Shown here: positions 15,920 through 24,419 of the stretch, in pieces
Layout of the letters: each line of letters opens with the position of its first letter
Position numbering within the stretch: the stretch's first letter is position 1
Source: Oscillospiraceae bacterium
GTDB lineage: Bacteria; Bacillota; Clostridia; Oscillospirales; Oscillospiraceae
DNA: 55,062 nt
Assembly: GCA_021768185.1 (NCBI GenBank)
Contig: JAETNP010000015.1
Span: 1 to 55,062, forward strand
Direction: 5' to 3'
Made by a program: the position numbers and the translations under genes
Notes under the pieces: model-generated
The model's input: the letters and a program-made list of their open reading frames with translations, nothing else
Told to the model about the DNA's origin: nothing
Database searches by the model: none

Positions 15920-17341
15920 ATGCTGGAGCTGACAGTCTGTCTGGACGCGGAGGCGGAGACGCCGCTGTATCAGCAGATCTATGAGCACCTGGCGGAGCAG
16001 ATCCGGTGCGGCGGGCTGAAAAAAGGGGACCGGCTCCCGGGCAAACGAAATCTGGCCGGGCAGCTGGCGGTGGCGGTGAACACGGTGGATACCGCCTACC
16101 AGATGCTGGTGGCGGAGGGATACCTGGAGGCCCGGGAGAGAAGCGGGTTCTTTGTGCTGGAGTACGCCGGGGCGCCGGCCTGGGAGGGGCTGGCGGCGGA
16201 GACAACAGAAGAATCGGAGGAGAGTCCCCCTTCCTCCGCTCCGCGGTTCGATTTATCTACCGGGTCGGTGGACACGGCGCTGTTCCCTTTCCGGACCTGG
16301 GGAAGGCTCCAGAAGGAGCTGCTGTATAACGGCGAGGATTTGCTGCGGCACGGACACCGGCAGGGAGATATGGAGCTGCGGCGGGAGCTGGCGGAGTATC
16401 TGCGGTCCTACCGGGGAGTGGTATGCACGCCGGAACAGATCGTGGTGGGCGCGGGCGTAGAGTATCTGCTGGGGCTGCTGGCACAGCTGCTCCGGGGCAG
16501 TACGGCGGCTGTGGAAAACCCGGGGTACGACCGACCCAGGACTATTCTGGAAAACAACGGGATTCCCTGCCGGTGCGTGGACATCGACGGCGGGGGGCTG
16601 GACCCGGCGGGACTGGAGGAGTGCGGGGCGGATCTGTGTTATGTGACGCCCAGCCATCACTTCCCTACCGGGGTCACCATGCCCGCCGGACGGCGGGCCC
16701 AGCTGCTGCGCTGGGCCGGGGAAAAGCCGGGACGGTATCTCCTGGAGGACGACTATGACGCGGAGTTTCGGTTTGACGTGCGGCCTCTGCCCAGCCTGCA
16801 GGGAATGGCAGGAGGGGCGGGACGGGTGGTGTACCTGTGTACGTTCTCGAAAAGTTTGGCCCCCAGTATACGAATCGCCTGCATGGTGCTGCCCAGGGAA
16901 TTGTTGGAGCGGTACCGGGCGGCCTTCGGGACATACTCCAATACGGTGAGCCGGTTCGAGCAGCAGACGCTGAGGCGGTTCCTGCAAGAAGGGTACTTTA
17001 CCCGGCACCTGGCGCGGATGCGCAGCGCCTACAAGGGGCGGATGGAACGGTTGGCAGCGGCGCTGGAGGAGGCCTTCGGAAGGGAGAATATCCGGCTGGC
17101 GGGACGGCACACCGGGCTTCATCTGCTTTTGTCCCTGCCCGGCGGGCCGGAAGAGGCGGAAATGATCGCCTCCGCCCTCCGGGAGGGGGTCCGGGTGCGG
17201 GGACTCAGCGAATACTATATGGAGCGGCGGGAACAGTGTCCGGAGAACAGCGTGATCCTGGGCTATGCCTCGGTGAGGGATGAGGAGATTCCGGATTTGG
17301 TTGGTGCGCTGAAAAGGGCTTGGGGGAAATCGGAGACATAA
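15920..17341 (+). CDS. MocR/PdxR-type regulator (GntR HTH fused to an aminotransferase fold)
   Basis: A 473-residue protein with an N-terminal GntR winged helix (about 1-75; GDRLPGKRNLAGQLAVAVNT) joined to a class I aminotransferase domain. The PLP-lysine region reads YLCTFSKSLAPSIRIACM, with Lys as the Schiff-base residue, and EDDYDAEFRF supplies the ring-binding Asp. Such proteins sense PLP or amino-acid adducts and usually act as regulators, not transaminases. The ATG at 15920 is preferred over an upstream in-frame TTG because GGGAGGG lies 6 nt before it. It is divergent from the ECF S-component gene, its likely target. Confidence 0.85.
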   Translation: MLELTVCLDAEAETPLYQQIYEHLAEQIRCGGLKKGDRLPGKRNLAGQLAVAVNTVDTAYQMLVAEGYLEARERSGFFVLEYAGAPAWEGLAAETTEESEESPPSSAPRFDLSTGSVDTALFPFRTWGRLQKELLYNGEDLLRHGHRQGDMELRRELAEYLRSYRGVVCTPEQIVVGAGVEYLLGLLAQLLRGSTAAVENPGYDRPRTILENNGIPCRCVDIDGGGLDPAGLEECGADLCYVTPSHHFPTGVTMPAGRRAQLLRWAGEKPGRYLLEDDYDAEFRFDVRPLPSLQGMAGGAGRVVYLCTFSKSLAPSIRIACMVLPRELLERYRAAFGTYSNTVSRFEQQTLRRFLQEGYFTRHLARMRSAYKGRMERLAAALEEAFGRENIRLAGRHTGLHLLLSLPGGPEEAEMIASALREGVRVRGLSEYYMERREQCPENSVILGYASVRDEEIPDLVGALKRAWGKSET

Positions 17342-17400
17342 TTGGACCGGGTCTCGAATATGCTGGGACAAGCAATCTCAAGCAAGGAGGCCCGGCAAGT

Positions 17401-18630
17401 ATGACGATCCGGAGAAGACCCAGACCTCAGTGGCGGCGGCGTATTACCGCTCTGCTGGTGTCTGCGGCAGTGATCTATGTGGTGGCCGCTACGGCGGCAA
17501 GTACCGACTTTTCCTCCGCCTGGAACGCGCTGGGGAAGCAGGGGCAATTGGCCCTGGGCATTCTCAGGGGGCAGCTGGAGGGCATGTGGAGCGGCGGGGC
17601 TCTGCCCGCAGGGGCCGCGCTGGCCATTGGACAGAGCCCTGTGCTCCTGTCGGGACGTGAGGCGGTACTGGAGCTGCGGCGAACCGAGGAGGAGGACGAC
17701 AGCCTGCCTCCCGGCGGACAAAAACCGGTGGCGCAGGAGGATGAGAACGGCAGCCCGGAAGAGCCCAGCGCGCCGATCCCGGAGGAGCCGGCAGAGGCGG
17801 AAATGCCGCTGGTGTTTGCCGACAACGGAGTGCAGGCCAGGACGCTGACCCCCGCTTCCCCGGATGGGTACGTGGTAACGGGAGATGTGTACATCAACAA
17901 CCGGTCGGACAAGAGCTTCGACGAGAGTATTTTTGACGGGTCCTTCGCCGCAAAGCTGTCGGAGGAGGAAGGGCCTAAAGTGCTTATTGTCCACACCCAC
18001 GGCAGTGAGGCTTATACCATGCCTCCGGGACAGGAGTACGAGGCCAGCGGCGAGTGCCGGACCACCGACTGCGCCTTTAACGTGGTGCGGGTGGGAGACG
18101 AGCTGGCCGCAGTACTGGAGGAGGCGGGCATCGAGGTGCTCCACGATGCGACGCTCCATGATTACCCGGAGTACAGCGGGGCCTACGGACGGTCCCTGAC
18201 GGCGGCGGAAAAGGCCATGGAGGAATATCCCTCCATTTCTCTGGTGCTGGATATCCACCGGGACGCCATTTCTGATGCGGATGGAAGTCCGTATAAGGTG
18301 GTCAGCAATGTGGCGGGGGTCAACGCCGCTCAGATGTCCTTTATCATCGGCACAGACGGCGGAGGACTGGAGCATCCGGAGTGGCGGGAAAATCTGAAGC
18401 TGGCGGCAGCCGTCCAGCAGAGGCTGCTGGAGGACTATCCTACACTGATGCGGCCTATCTCTGTGCGGAACTCGCGGTACAATCAGCATGTCTCTCCGGG
18501 GGCGCTGCTGGTGGAGATGGGAGCGGCGGGAAACTCCCTGGATGAGGCGCTTCTGTCCGCGAGACTGCTGGGGGAGGCGCTGGCGGAGACCTTCCTGGAG
18601 CAGGTTCAAAACAGCGGAGAGGGGAAATAG
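17401..18630 (+). CDS. spoIIP: Stage II sporulation protein P (SpoIIP)
   Basis: A 409-residue protein with an N-terminal membrane anchor (about 13-35), an acidic proline-rich linker (about 95-140) and a C-terminal amidase/endopeptidase domain. That domain carries VLIVHTHGSEAY, VLDIHRDAI and LLVEMGAAGNS, which hold the zinc-binding His and Glu residues. SpoIIP works with SpoIID and SpoIIM to thin the septal wall and drive engulfment. The ATG at 17401 has AAGGAGG 10 nt upstream. It stands alone here, not next to gpr. A T-rich hairpin follows at 18669. Confidence 0.92.
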   Translation: MTIRRRPRPQWRRRITALLVSAAVIYVVAATAASTDFSSAWNALGKQGQLALGILRGQLEGMWSGGALPAGAALAIGQSPVLLSGREAVLELRRTEEEDDSLPPGGQKPVAQEDENGSPEEPSAPIPEEPAEAEMPLVFADNGVQARTLTPASPDGYVVTGDVYINNRSDKSFDESIFDGSFAAKLSEEEGPKVLIVHTHGSEAYTMPPGQEYEASGECRTTDCAFNVVRVGDELAAVLEEAGIEVLHDATLHDYPEYSGAYGRSLTAAEKAMEEYPSISLVLDIHRDAISDADGSPYKVVSNVAGVNAAQMSFIIGTDGGGLEHPEWRENLKLAAAVQQRLLEDYPTLMRPISVRNSRYNQHVSPGALLVEMGAAGNSLDEALLSARLLGEALAETFLEQVQNSGEGK

Positions 18631-18668
18631 GACCCGGCATGGAGTGATTTCAGTAAGATTTTAAGAAA

Positions 18669-18689
18669 TATCCCAATTTTTTTGGGATA
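18669..18689 (+). terminator. Hairpin after spoIIP
   Basis: TATCCCAA and TTGGGATA form an 8-bp stem about 40 nt after the spoIIP stop and just before the hup promoter. Confidence 0.5.
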
Positions 18690-18695
18690 AAAACC

Positions 18696-18724
18696 TTGCA
18701 ACTGCGGAAAAAATATGATAAATT
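18696..18724 (+). promoter_or_regulatory. Probable promoter of hup-rqcP
   Basis: TTGCAA (18696-18701), 17 bp, TAAATT (18719-18724). It leaves a leader of about 75 nt before the hup ATG. Confidence 0.55.
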
Positions 18725-18803
18725 ATTGAAAGCGTTACAGCGTTCGGGGAAATCCGCGGACGTTTCTGTACTAAAGGAAATATAAAAACAAAGGAGTAAC
18801 CCA

Positions 18804-19079
18804 ATGAATAAGTCTGAACTCATCAATGCCGTGGCGGAAAAAGCCGCCCTGTCCAAGAAGGACTCCGAGTCCGCTGTCACCGCTGCTCTGGATGCTATTA
18901 CCGCCGCCCTGGCTGAGGGCGACGAGGTCCGTCTGGTGGGCTTCGGCACCTTCGAGGTGAAGAAGAGAGAGGCCCGCATCGGCCGCAACCCCAAGACCAA
19001 GGAGGAAATCCAGATCCCTGCTACCAAGGTTCCCTCCTTCAAACCCGGCAAGGCCCTCAAGGACGTCGTTGCCAAGTAA
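18804..19079 (+). CDS. hup: HU-family DNA-binding protein
   Basis: A 91-residue HU protein with [20 protein letters not shown] at the N-terminus and the beta-arm [19 protein letters not shown] (about 48-66). It ends in [15 protein letters not shown] bends and compacts DNA and helps initiation, repair and recombination. Its codon use looks biased to C-ending codons, as for a highly expressed gene. It precedes rqcP as in other Clostridia. A GGGCGCGG/CCGCGCCC hairpin (19091-19113) lies between the two and may lower rqcP expression. Confidence 0.96.
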   Translation: MNKSELINAVAEKAALSKKDSESAVTAALDAITAALAEGDEVRLVGFGTFEVKKREARIGRNPKTKEEIQIPATKVPSFKPGKALKDVVAK

Positions 19080-19138
19080 ATGATTTGCCAGGGGCGCGGT
19101 TTTCACCGCGCCCTTTCTGGTTCGGAAAGGAGCTCTTT

Positions 19139-19384
19139 ATGCGGCTGGACAAATATCTGAAGGTCTCCCGCCTCATCAAGCGGCGGACCGTCGCCAACGA
19201 GGCCTGCGACAATGAGCGGGTCACCGTCAACGGGAAGGTAGCCCGGGCCTCCTACGAGGTCAAGGAGGGGGATGTCATTTCTATCCGGTTCGGACAGAAG
19301 GTCCTTACTGTGGAGGTCGTTGCTGTGAGCGAGAATGTAGGGAAGGCAGAGGCCTCCGCAATGTATCGGGAAGTCTCTGCTTGA
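19139..19384 (+). CDS. rqcP: S4-domain RNA-binding protein RqcP (YabO/Hsp15-like)
   Basis: An 81-residue S4-domain protein: MRLDKYLKVSRLIKRRTVAN, then VTVNGKVARASYEVKEGD. In Bacillus RqcP helps RqcH add poly-Ala tails to stalled nascent chains on 50S subunits. The ATG at 19139 follows GAAAGGAGC. In many Clostridia the next genes are yabP-yabQ-divIC. Here the gene stops where cassette A begins, and those genes lie 5 kb away on the other strand. Confidence 0.9.
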   Translation: MRLDKYLKVSRLIKRRTVANEACDNERVTVNGKVARASYEVKEGDVISIRFGQKVLTVEVVAVSENVGKAEASAMYREVSA

Positions 19385-19666
19385 CCAGCCCCGGGGGCTA
19401 TCCGCCCCCGGACCCCGGACCTACTTTTGCCACGCGGCAAAAGTAGGCAAAAACGCGCTTAAACCTCGCGGTTTAAGAATCCCTTATTTTTTGATTTGTT
19501 TTGCGCCCGAGGCATGGTCAGTTTTGTCTAAACCTTACTGCTGTCCGCTTCGTTCCCTTTTTGCGTCTATTTCAGCGTGCGTGATGATGGCCCCCGTGGG
19601 GCGGCCAAAGGCCGCCTTAGGGCTGGGGCCGCCTATGGCGGCCTAACGCCTACCGTCTCGCTATGG

Positions 19667-19930
19667 CTAACTCCCCGGGGTGCGGGTCGGAAATTCTGCC
19701 GCCTGCGGGAGAATCGCTTGTTTACATACGATTTGGCTTATATGCTGAATCTCTCTCAAATGCTGATGGATATAGTCCCCTATGCGCTTTAGCCCCGATT
19801 CTATATATTCCTCCGGAAATTGATAACCGGTATGTAACGCGATGACTAAAGCCTCTAACATAACAATGTCTTCCCCTAATTCGTTGAAATTCGCATTTAG
19901 TTCGTCAATCTGTACCATTAGTTTGGACAT
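19667..19930 (-). CDS. Cassette A small helical protein, function unknown
   Basis: Not recognised. The 87-residue product looks all-helical, with a leucine-rich pattern (ELNANFNELGEDIVMLEALV) and an acidic middle (QFPEEYIESGLKRIG). The last residues (EFPTRTPGS) and the stop codon are encoded by the left arm of the cassette, so cargo and arm are joined in frame. Its start is preceded by GGAAGGGGAG. It is divergent from the HTH gene with a dyad operator between them. A toxin, antitoxin or anti-repressor role would fit a two-gene cassette but is not shown. Confidence 0.65.
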   Translation of the reverse strand: MSKLMVQIDELNANFNELGEDIVMLEALVIALHTGYQFPEEYIESGLKRIGDYIHQHLREIQHISQIVCKQAILPQAAEFPTRTPGS

Positions 19931-19949
19931 CGTATACTCCCCTTCCTGT

Positions 19950-19997
19950 TTGTGGTTTTATAAGCACGTCTTTAGTATAGTGCATTTAAAACCACAA
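19950..19997. promoter_or_regulatory. Symmetric operator and promoter between the cassette A genes
   Basis: TTGTGGTTTTATAAGCAC (19950-19967) and GTGCATTTAAAACCACAA (19980-19997) are inverted 18-bp half-sites, 16 of 18 matching. They flank a TATAGT -10-like box (19976-19981) facing the HTH gene. This is the expected layout for autorepression by the HTH protein. Confidence 0.7.
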
Positions 19998-20019
19998 GTC
20001 AAGTATTTTGGAGAAAAAA

Positions 20020-20241
20020 ATGGAAATTTTTGCAGAAAGAATCCATGAACTTCGTATAGAACGAGGTCTGACCCAAGAAGAGGTTGGAAAAATCATTGGT
20101 GTAAAGCGCTATGCGGTATACTCCTATGAAAAAGGCCGCGCCTGCCCGGAGATGAAGGGGCTGGTAGCGTTAGCAGATTATTTTGACGTTTCGATGGACT
20201 ATCTGGCCGGACGGACAGATAAACGGGAGACGAACCGGTGA
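20020..20241 (+). CDS. Cassette A Xre-family HTH regulator
   Basis: A 73-residue Cro/CI-type protein. ERIHELRIERGLTQEEVGKI is followed by the recognition helix region KRYAVYSYEKGRACPEMK and DYFDVSMDYLAGRTD, the common HTH_3 ending. The ATG at 20020 is chosen over an in-frame TTG at 20008 because GGAG (20010-20013) is 6 nt upstream. It is probably the repressor of the divergent operator. The right arm starts 5 nt after the stop. Confidence 0.88.
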   Translation: MEIFAERIHELRIERGLTQEEVGKIIGVKRYAVYSYEKGRACPEMKGLVALADYFDVSMDYLAGRTDKRETNR

Positions 20242-20557
20242 CCGTCCACGCACCCCGGGGAGTTCGCCCCGCCAGACGGTAGGGGGTTCCGATGACCACG
20301 CTGAAATAGACGCTGGAGAGGAACGAAGCGGACGGCAGTAAGTTTAGACAAAACGGACTGTGCCTTGGGCGCAAAACTAAACTCCCCCGTAATTCAGGAA
20401 GGTTCTTAGGAAACGCAGTTTCCTAAGCGCGTTTTTGCCTACTTTTGCCGCGCGGCAAAAGTAGGCGAGGAGTCCGGGGGCGAGAAGCCCCCGGGGTATC
20501 GTAAAGAAACGGCTGCCGTGCGGCGCCCAGCGCCGCAGAGAAGAAAGGAGGTCCATG

Positions 20558-21403
20558 ATGTCCACCCAGCCCATTATCGCATTGTTGTATGATTTTGATA
20601 AAACCCTCTGTACCCAGGACATGCAGAACTATGCCTTCATTCCCTCCCTGGGCCTGGCCCCCGGCGACTTCTGGAAAATCGCAAACGATTTCGGCCGCCG
20701 GGAAAAAATGGACAGCGTGCTGGCCTATATGTATACCATGCTCCGGGAATCGGAGAAAAGAAACCTCCCCCTCACCCGGGAAAGCCTGAACCACTGCGGG
20801 AGAAATATCTCCTTCTTCCCCGGAGTCGCGGACTGGTTCCAAAGAATCAACAAGTACGGCGGCCTCCTGGGCGTCCAAGTGGAGCACTATGTCATCTCCT
20901 CCGGACTGCGGGAGATCATCGACGGGTCATCCATCGCCGGGGAGTTCAAGGAGATCTATGCCAGCGAGTTCTACTACGATGGGGACGGAAAACCCGTCTG
21001 GCCCCGGCTGGCGGTGAACTTTACCGCCAAGACCCAGTTTGTCTACCGGATCAACAAGGGCGTATTGGACGTCTCCGATGACCGCACCCTCAACGATTCT
21101 ATGCCCGACGACAGCAAACGGGTGCCCTTCCCCAACATGATCTACCTGGGGGACGGCCTCTCCGATGTGCCCTGCATGAAGATGATGCGGGCCTACGGCG
21201 GCCAGGCCATCGCCGTCTATCAGGCGGTGAACCGCCCCGGCGTGGAACAGCTGCTGCGGCAGAGACGGGTGGACTTCATCTACCCCGCCGACTACCGGGA
21301 GGGCACGGCCCTGGAGATTACGGTGAAGAATATCATCCGCAAAATGGCCGTCAGCCAGCAGCTCTATGAGGAAAATGTTTACCAGCTCCGCTCTATCCGC
21401 TGA
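20558..21403 (+). CDS. HAD-superfamily phosphatase
   Basis: A 281-residue haloacid dehalogenase-type hydrolase. Motif I LLYDFDKTLC gives the nucleophile and acid Asp pair, motif II is VISSGL near 110, and motif IV MIYLGDGLSDVPCM near 199-212 holds the metal-binding acidic residues. The large insert (about 30-100) resembles the cap of the Pho-type or phosphoserine phosphatase-like group. The substrate is unknown. ATG codons at 20555 and 20558 both follow AGGAGG (20546-20551); 20558 has the better 6-nt spacing. The Shine-Dalgarno lies just outside the right end of cassette A. Confidence 0.82.
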   Translation: MSTQPIIALLYDFDKTLCTQDMQNYAFIPSLGLAPGDFWKIANDFGRREKMDSVLAYMYTMLRESEKRNLPLTRESLNHCGRNISFFPGVADWFQRINKYGGLLGVQVEHYVISSGLREIIDGSSIAGEFKEIYASEFYYDGDGKPVWPRLAVNFTAKTQFVYRINKGVLDVSDDRTLNDSMPDDSKRVPFPNMIYLGDGLSDVPCMKMMRAYGGQAIAVYQAVNRPGVEQLLRQRRVDFIYPADYREGTALEITVKNIIRKMAVSQQLYEENVYQLRSIR

Positions 21404-21492
21404 AATTTGAAAAATATCAGGAACATCCTGCCCTTTTTTGCGTCTATACAGATAGAAACCCCTTTTCAAGCCAAAAAAGGAGGAAAAATCGG

Positions 21493-22551
21493 ATGAAGAT
21501 GAAAAAGAAGCTGTTTTCCCTGCTTGCACTCCTGCTGGTCCTGTCCCTCGCCGCCTGCGGCGGCGCCAGCAAGAACAGCGCCGCCGGCATAGCCACGGAT
21601 ACCGCCCCGCAGGCCGCTCCCAGCACTCCCAATGAGGACTATAACGCCGCCGAAATGGGCTGGGATATCCCCGCTATGGCCGAGGAGGGCGATTTCGCGC
21701 CTGAACCCTCCCCCGGAAGCGGCAGCTACGGCGGCGTGCCCGCCAACGCGAAAATCATTTACACCGCCAACCTGTCCCTGGAAACCAAGGAGTTTGACAA
21801 TGCCTCCAAGGCGCTGGCCGCCCTTGTGGCGGACATGGGCGGCTATTTTGAGAGCAAGACCGTCAACCAGGGGTACTACCGCAGCATGGACGCCGTGGTC
21901 CGGGTCCCGGTGGCTAATTTCACCGCCTTCCTGGACCGGGCGGGCGAGACCGCCCACGCCGTTAACCGCTCCGAGTACCTGGACGACGTCAGCGAGGCCT
22001 ACTACGACCAGGAGAGCCGTCTGACTACTCAGCGGGTCAAGCTGGAACGCCTCCAGGAGCTGCTGGGAAAGGCCGAGGATATGGCGGACATCATTACCAT
22101 CGAGAGCGCCATCAGCGACACGGAACTGGAAATCGAATACCTTACCGGCAGCCTCCGGAAGTATGACAGCCAGATCAATTACTCCACCGTCTCCCTCTCC
22201 CTCAGCGAGGTCTACCGCCTCTCCACCGACGAGGAGGTGCCCGTGACCTTCGGACAGCGACTGGCGTCCGCCTTCTCCACGGGCTGCCAGCGGGGCGTGG
22301 AAGGCTTGGAGGACTTCGCCGTCGGCGTGGCCCGGAATTGGGTGGGCCTGCTGATCTGGGCGGTCATCCTGGCCGCCGCCGTCCTGCTCATCCGCAGGTA
22401 CCTCCGGAAAAAAGCCGCCCGGCGGAAGTTCTATGCGCCGCATGTGCCCCCTGTTCCTCCCGCGCCTCCTCCCACTTCTCCTATGGATCCCGTTCCTTCT
22501 GCGGAACCGGCGGACCCGGAAAAACAGGAGAATGAAGACAAAAATGAATAG
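21493..22551 (+). CDS. DUF4349 domain lipoprotein
   Basis: A 352-residue lipoprotein. The signal peptide ends in the lipobox LAAC (Cys about 19). A disordered region follows, then the DUF4349 domain (about 95-265), which starts AKIIYTANLSLETKEFDNA and includes an antiparallel coiled coil (RLTTQRVKLERLQELLGKAE). A transmembrane helix WVGLLIWAVILAAAVLLI lies near 285-302, followed by a basic stop-transfer and a Pro-rich cytoplasmic tail. The function of DUF4349 proteins is not established. A strong terminator follows at 22567-22604. Confidence 0.85.
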   Translation: MKMKKKLFSLLALLLVLSLAACGGASKNSAAGIATDTAPQAAPSTPNEDYNAAEMGWDIPAMAEEGDFAPEPSPGSGSYGGVPANAKIIYTANLSLETKEFDNASKALAALVADMGGYFESKTVNQGYYRSMDAVVRVPVANFTAFLDRAGETAHAVNRSEYLDDVSEAYYDQESRLTTQRVKLERLQELLGKAEDMADIITIESAISDTELEIEYLTGSLRKYDSQINYSTVSLSLSEVYRLSTDEEVPVTFGQRLASAFSTGCQRGVEGLEDFAVGVARNWVGLLIWAVILAAAVLLIRRYLRKKAARRKFYAPHVPPVPPAPPPTSPMDPVPSAEPADPEKQENEDKNE

Positions 22552-22566
22552 CCTCTCCCTCTCTTC

Positions 22567-22604
22567 CCTGTCCGGCGGCTTTATCCGCCGGGCAGGTTTT
22601 TCTT
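22567..22604 (+). terminator. Intrinsic terminator after the DUF4349 gene
   Basis: CCTGTCCGGCGG (22567-22578) and CCGCCGGGCAGG (22585-22596) form a stem followed by TTTTTCTT. The T run touches the -35 box of the padR promoter. Confidence 0.9.
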
Positions 22605-22650
22605 GACAATAGCGATATTCGATATTATAATAATATCGAATATCGCTATT
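22603..22650 (+). promoter_or_regulatory. padR promoter inside a perfect 43-bp palindrome
   Basis: Consensus TTGACA (22603-22608), 17 bp, TATAAT (22626-22631). The -10 box lies at the centre of a perfect inverted repeat (22608-22628 with 22630-22650, one central base) built from AATAGCGATATTCGATATTAT-type arms split into ATCGAATATCG units. It is almost certainly the autoregulatory operator of the PadR protein encoded 16 nt downstream. Confidence 0.88.
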
Positions 22651-22666
22651 GAGAGGTGAGAACGGT

Positions 22667-22987
22667 ATGGCGCGGGAAAAATTCCAGACGCTTACGGAGC
22701 AGATGTTTTATATTCTGCTGTGCCTCCAGCGGGAGTGCTGCGGGGTTGATGTGATGGAACAGGTGGAGCGGATGACCGAGGGACGGGTGATCATCGGGCC
22801 GGGGACCCTCTACAGTCTGCTGGAGAGCTTCCAGAACGAAGGGTTTATTCAGGAGACCCGGGTGGAGGGGCGCAGGCGGAGCTATCAGATCACCGTGAAG
22901 GGCCGCCTGCGGCTGGAGGAGGAGGTCCGGCGGCTGCGGCGGCAGACGGAGGACTATGTGAAGTTCGGAGAGGGGGCCATTGCATGA
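22667..22987 (+). CDS. PadR-family transcriptional regulator
   Basis: A 106-residue winged-helix protein: TEQMFYILLCLQRECCGVDV, IGPGTLYSLLESFQNEGFI (the recognition region) and GRRRSYQITVKGRLRLEEE. PadR regulators bind palindromes and are released by small molecules or stress. Here the palindrome at 22608-22650 covers the gene's own promoter. It overlaps the next gene by 4 nt (ATGA), so the DUF2812 protein is co-translated and under the same control. Confidence 0.92.
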   Translation: MAREKFQTLTEQMFYILLCLQRECCGVDVMEQVERMTEGRVIIGPGTLYSLLESFQNEGFIQETRVEGRRRSYQITVKGRLRLEEEVRRLRRQTEDYVKFGEGAIA

Positions 22988-24363
22988 GCCGGGAAACAAA
23001 GTGGGAGCTGTCCCTGTTCCAGGCCAACGACATGGACGCTATCGCCGGACATTTCGAGAAGATGGAGGCAAAAGGGTGGCGGCTGGAGGCCATCGGCGGC
23101 TGGGGATACCGCTACCGCCGGGCGGAGCCGGGACGGGTACGGTACGCGGCGGCCTGCTTTCCGGACGCCTCCGTCTACGACCCCGCGCCTACGGAGGGAC
23201 AGGAGACCTACATCGAGTACTGCCGGGCCGCCGGGTGGGAGCTGGCGGCGGCTTATGGGCCTATGCAGTACTTTCGGTCCGTGCTCCCGGACCCGGTGCC
23301 GGTGGAGACTGACGAGGCGGTGAAGCTGAAGGCCGTCCGGCGGACCATGCGGAAAACGCTGCTCCCCAGCTGTGGGTTGGGGATTTTGCTGGCCGTGATG
23401 TATCTGACCATGCAGATCGGCAGCTTCCGAATGGACCCGCTGGAATATTTCAGCAGGGATCTGTATCTGAGTTTGCTGCTGCTGTTGGGCGGGCTGTTCC
23501 TGTACTGCGCGGGACTGCTGGCGGACTATCTGGTGTGGCTGCTGCGCTCCAGGCGCGCCGTGAATGGGGGCGGGGCCTGCGTGAAGCCCTGCACACGGCT
23601 GCGGATGGCGGCTTCCATTGGGCTGCTGGCGCTGACGGCGGTGTGCTTGGGGCTCATGTGCCGGGATATGATGGACCGGAGGATGGGAGTCACGCTGACG
23701 CTCTATCTGGCCGTCTACGCGCTGCTGATTTTGACGGCGGGACGGGTGCTGAAGTGGATCAAACGCAGAAGCGGCTCCCGGGGGGAGGTCCGGGGAAAGT
23801 ATTTTGTTTACGCCATTGCCGCCGGGGTCCTGGCAGCGGTCGTGCTTACGGTATCTGCCCTCGCCCTCGGCGGGGGGCAGCGGGAACCGGCGGAGGTCTA
23901 CGTGAAAGAGTATCCCGGGGGCGAGTCCATCGAATGGAACATCTACCGGGACACCCTCCCCGTTACGCTGGAGGAGCTGGGGTATCCGGTCACGGAGGAG
24001 GACCACTGCACCTATGAGGCGGAGATACACCGCACTTTTCTGGCCTCTCACCGGGTATACCGGCAGAGGGCTATGGCCTACGGCAGCGAGCTGCCTGAAA
24101 TAGGGTACACCGTTACTGTGATGGGCTGGGATTGGCTGCGGGAAATCTGCTGGGAGAGGTTTTTGGAAAAAATGGACGACCCGGACATATGGCCCCTGCG
24201 GGAGCTGGACCCCGCTCCCTGGGGGGCGCTGGAGGCGTATCAGCAGGACGATCTGGCGACATATTACCTTCTCTATCCGGACCGGATCATTACGCTGAAT
24301 CTGTGGTCCGGGGCGTCTGCCCGGCAGATCGAAGGTTTGTTGAAGCCCCTCCTGGCGGAGTGA
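22984..24363 (+). CDS. DUF2812 domain membrane protein
   Basis: A 459-residue protein. The N-terminal DUF2812 region (about 1-110) has MEAKGWRLEAIGGWGYRYRR and AAGWELAAAYGPMQYFRS. Four or five transmembrane helices follow between about 120 and 300 (TLLPSCGLGILLAVMYLTM, LYLSLLLLLGGLFLYCAGLL), and then an extracytoplasmic C-terminal domain. DUF2812 genes very often sit directly after padR genes, as here. The molecular function is unknown; a membrane-stress or efflux-linked role is conjecture. Confidence 0.85.
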   Translation: MSRETKWELSLFQANDMDAIAGHFEKMEAKGWRLEAIGGWGYRYRRAEPGRVRYAAACFPDASVYDPAPTEGQETYIEYCRAAGWELAAAYGPMQYFRSVLPDPVPVETDEAVKLKAVRRTMRKTLLPSCGLGILLAVMYLTMQIGSFRMDPLEYFSRDLYLSLLLLLGGLFLYCAGLLADYLVWLLRSRRAVNGGGACVKPCTRLRMAASIGLLALTAVCLGLMCRDMMDRRMGVTLTLYLAVYALLILTAGRVLKWIKRRSGSRGEVRGKYFVYAIAAGVLAAVVLTVSALALGGGQREPAEVYVKEYPGGESIEWNIYRDTLPVTLEELGYPVTEEDHCTYEAEIHRTFLASHRVYRQRAMAYGSELPEIGYTVTVMGWDWLREICWERFLEKMDDPDIWPLRELDPAPWGALEAYQQDDLATYYLLYPDRIITLNLWSGASARQIEGLLKPLLAE

Positions 24364-24379
24364 GAAACACAGAAAAAGA

Positions 24380-24412
24380 CGGTCCGGGAGCCGCACAGGC
24401 TTCTCCGGACCG
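24380..24412. terminator. Terminator between convergent DUF2812 and yabQ-divIC genes
   Basis: GGTCCGG (24381-24387) pairs with CCGGACC (24405-24411), with further partial pairing inside. It lies in the 56-bp gap between two convergent genes, with an A-rich flank on the left. Confidence 0.6.
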
Positions 24413-24419
24413 CCTTGTT

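Larger units (their letters stand above)
19385..20537. mobile_element. R-family cassette A: long inverted arms around a divergent small gene/HTH pair
   Basis: The left arm (about 19391-19683) and right arm (about 20246-20537) are inverted versions of each other and of the arms of R1, R2, R5 and R6. Each holds a G/C hairpin, CCTAC/GTAGG hairpin, a third hairpin and the conserved block ending in CTCCCCGGGG. The non-coding core of other copies is replaced by 560 bp with two divergent genes. Both ends have the GCC/CGCGC stem-tip type. The left arm has about 40 extra bp (about 19600-19640) that form hairpins. No transposase is present. The left end abuts the rqcP stop, and the right end runs to the Shine-Dalgarno of the next gene. 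Confidence 0.82.
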
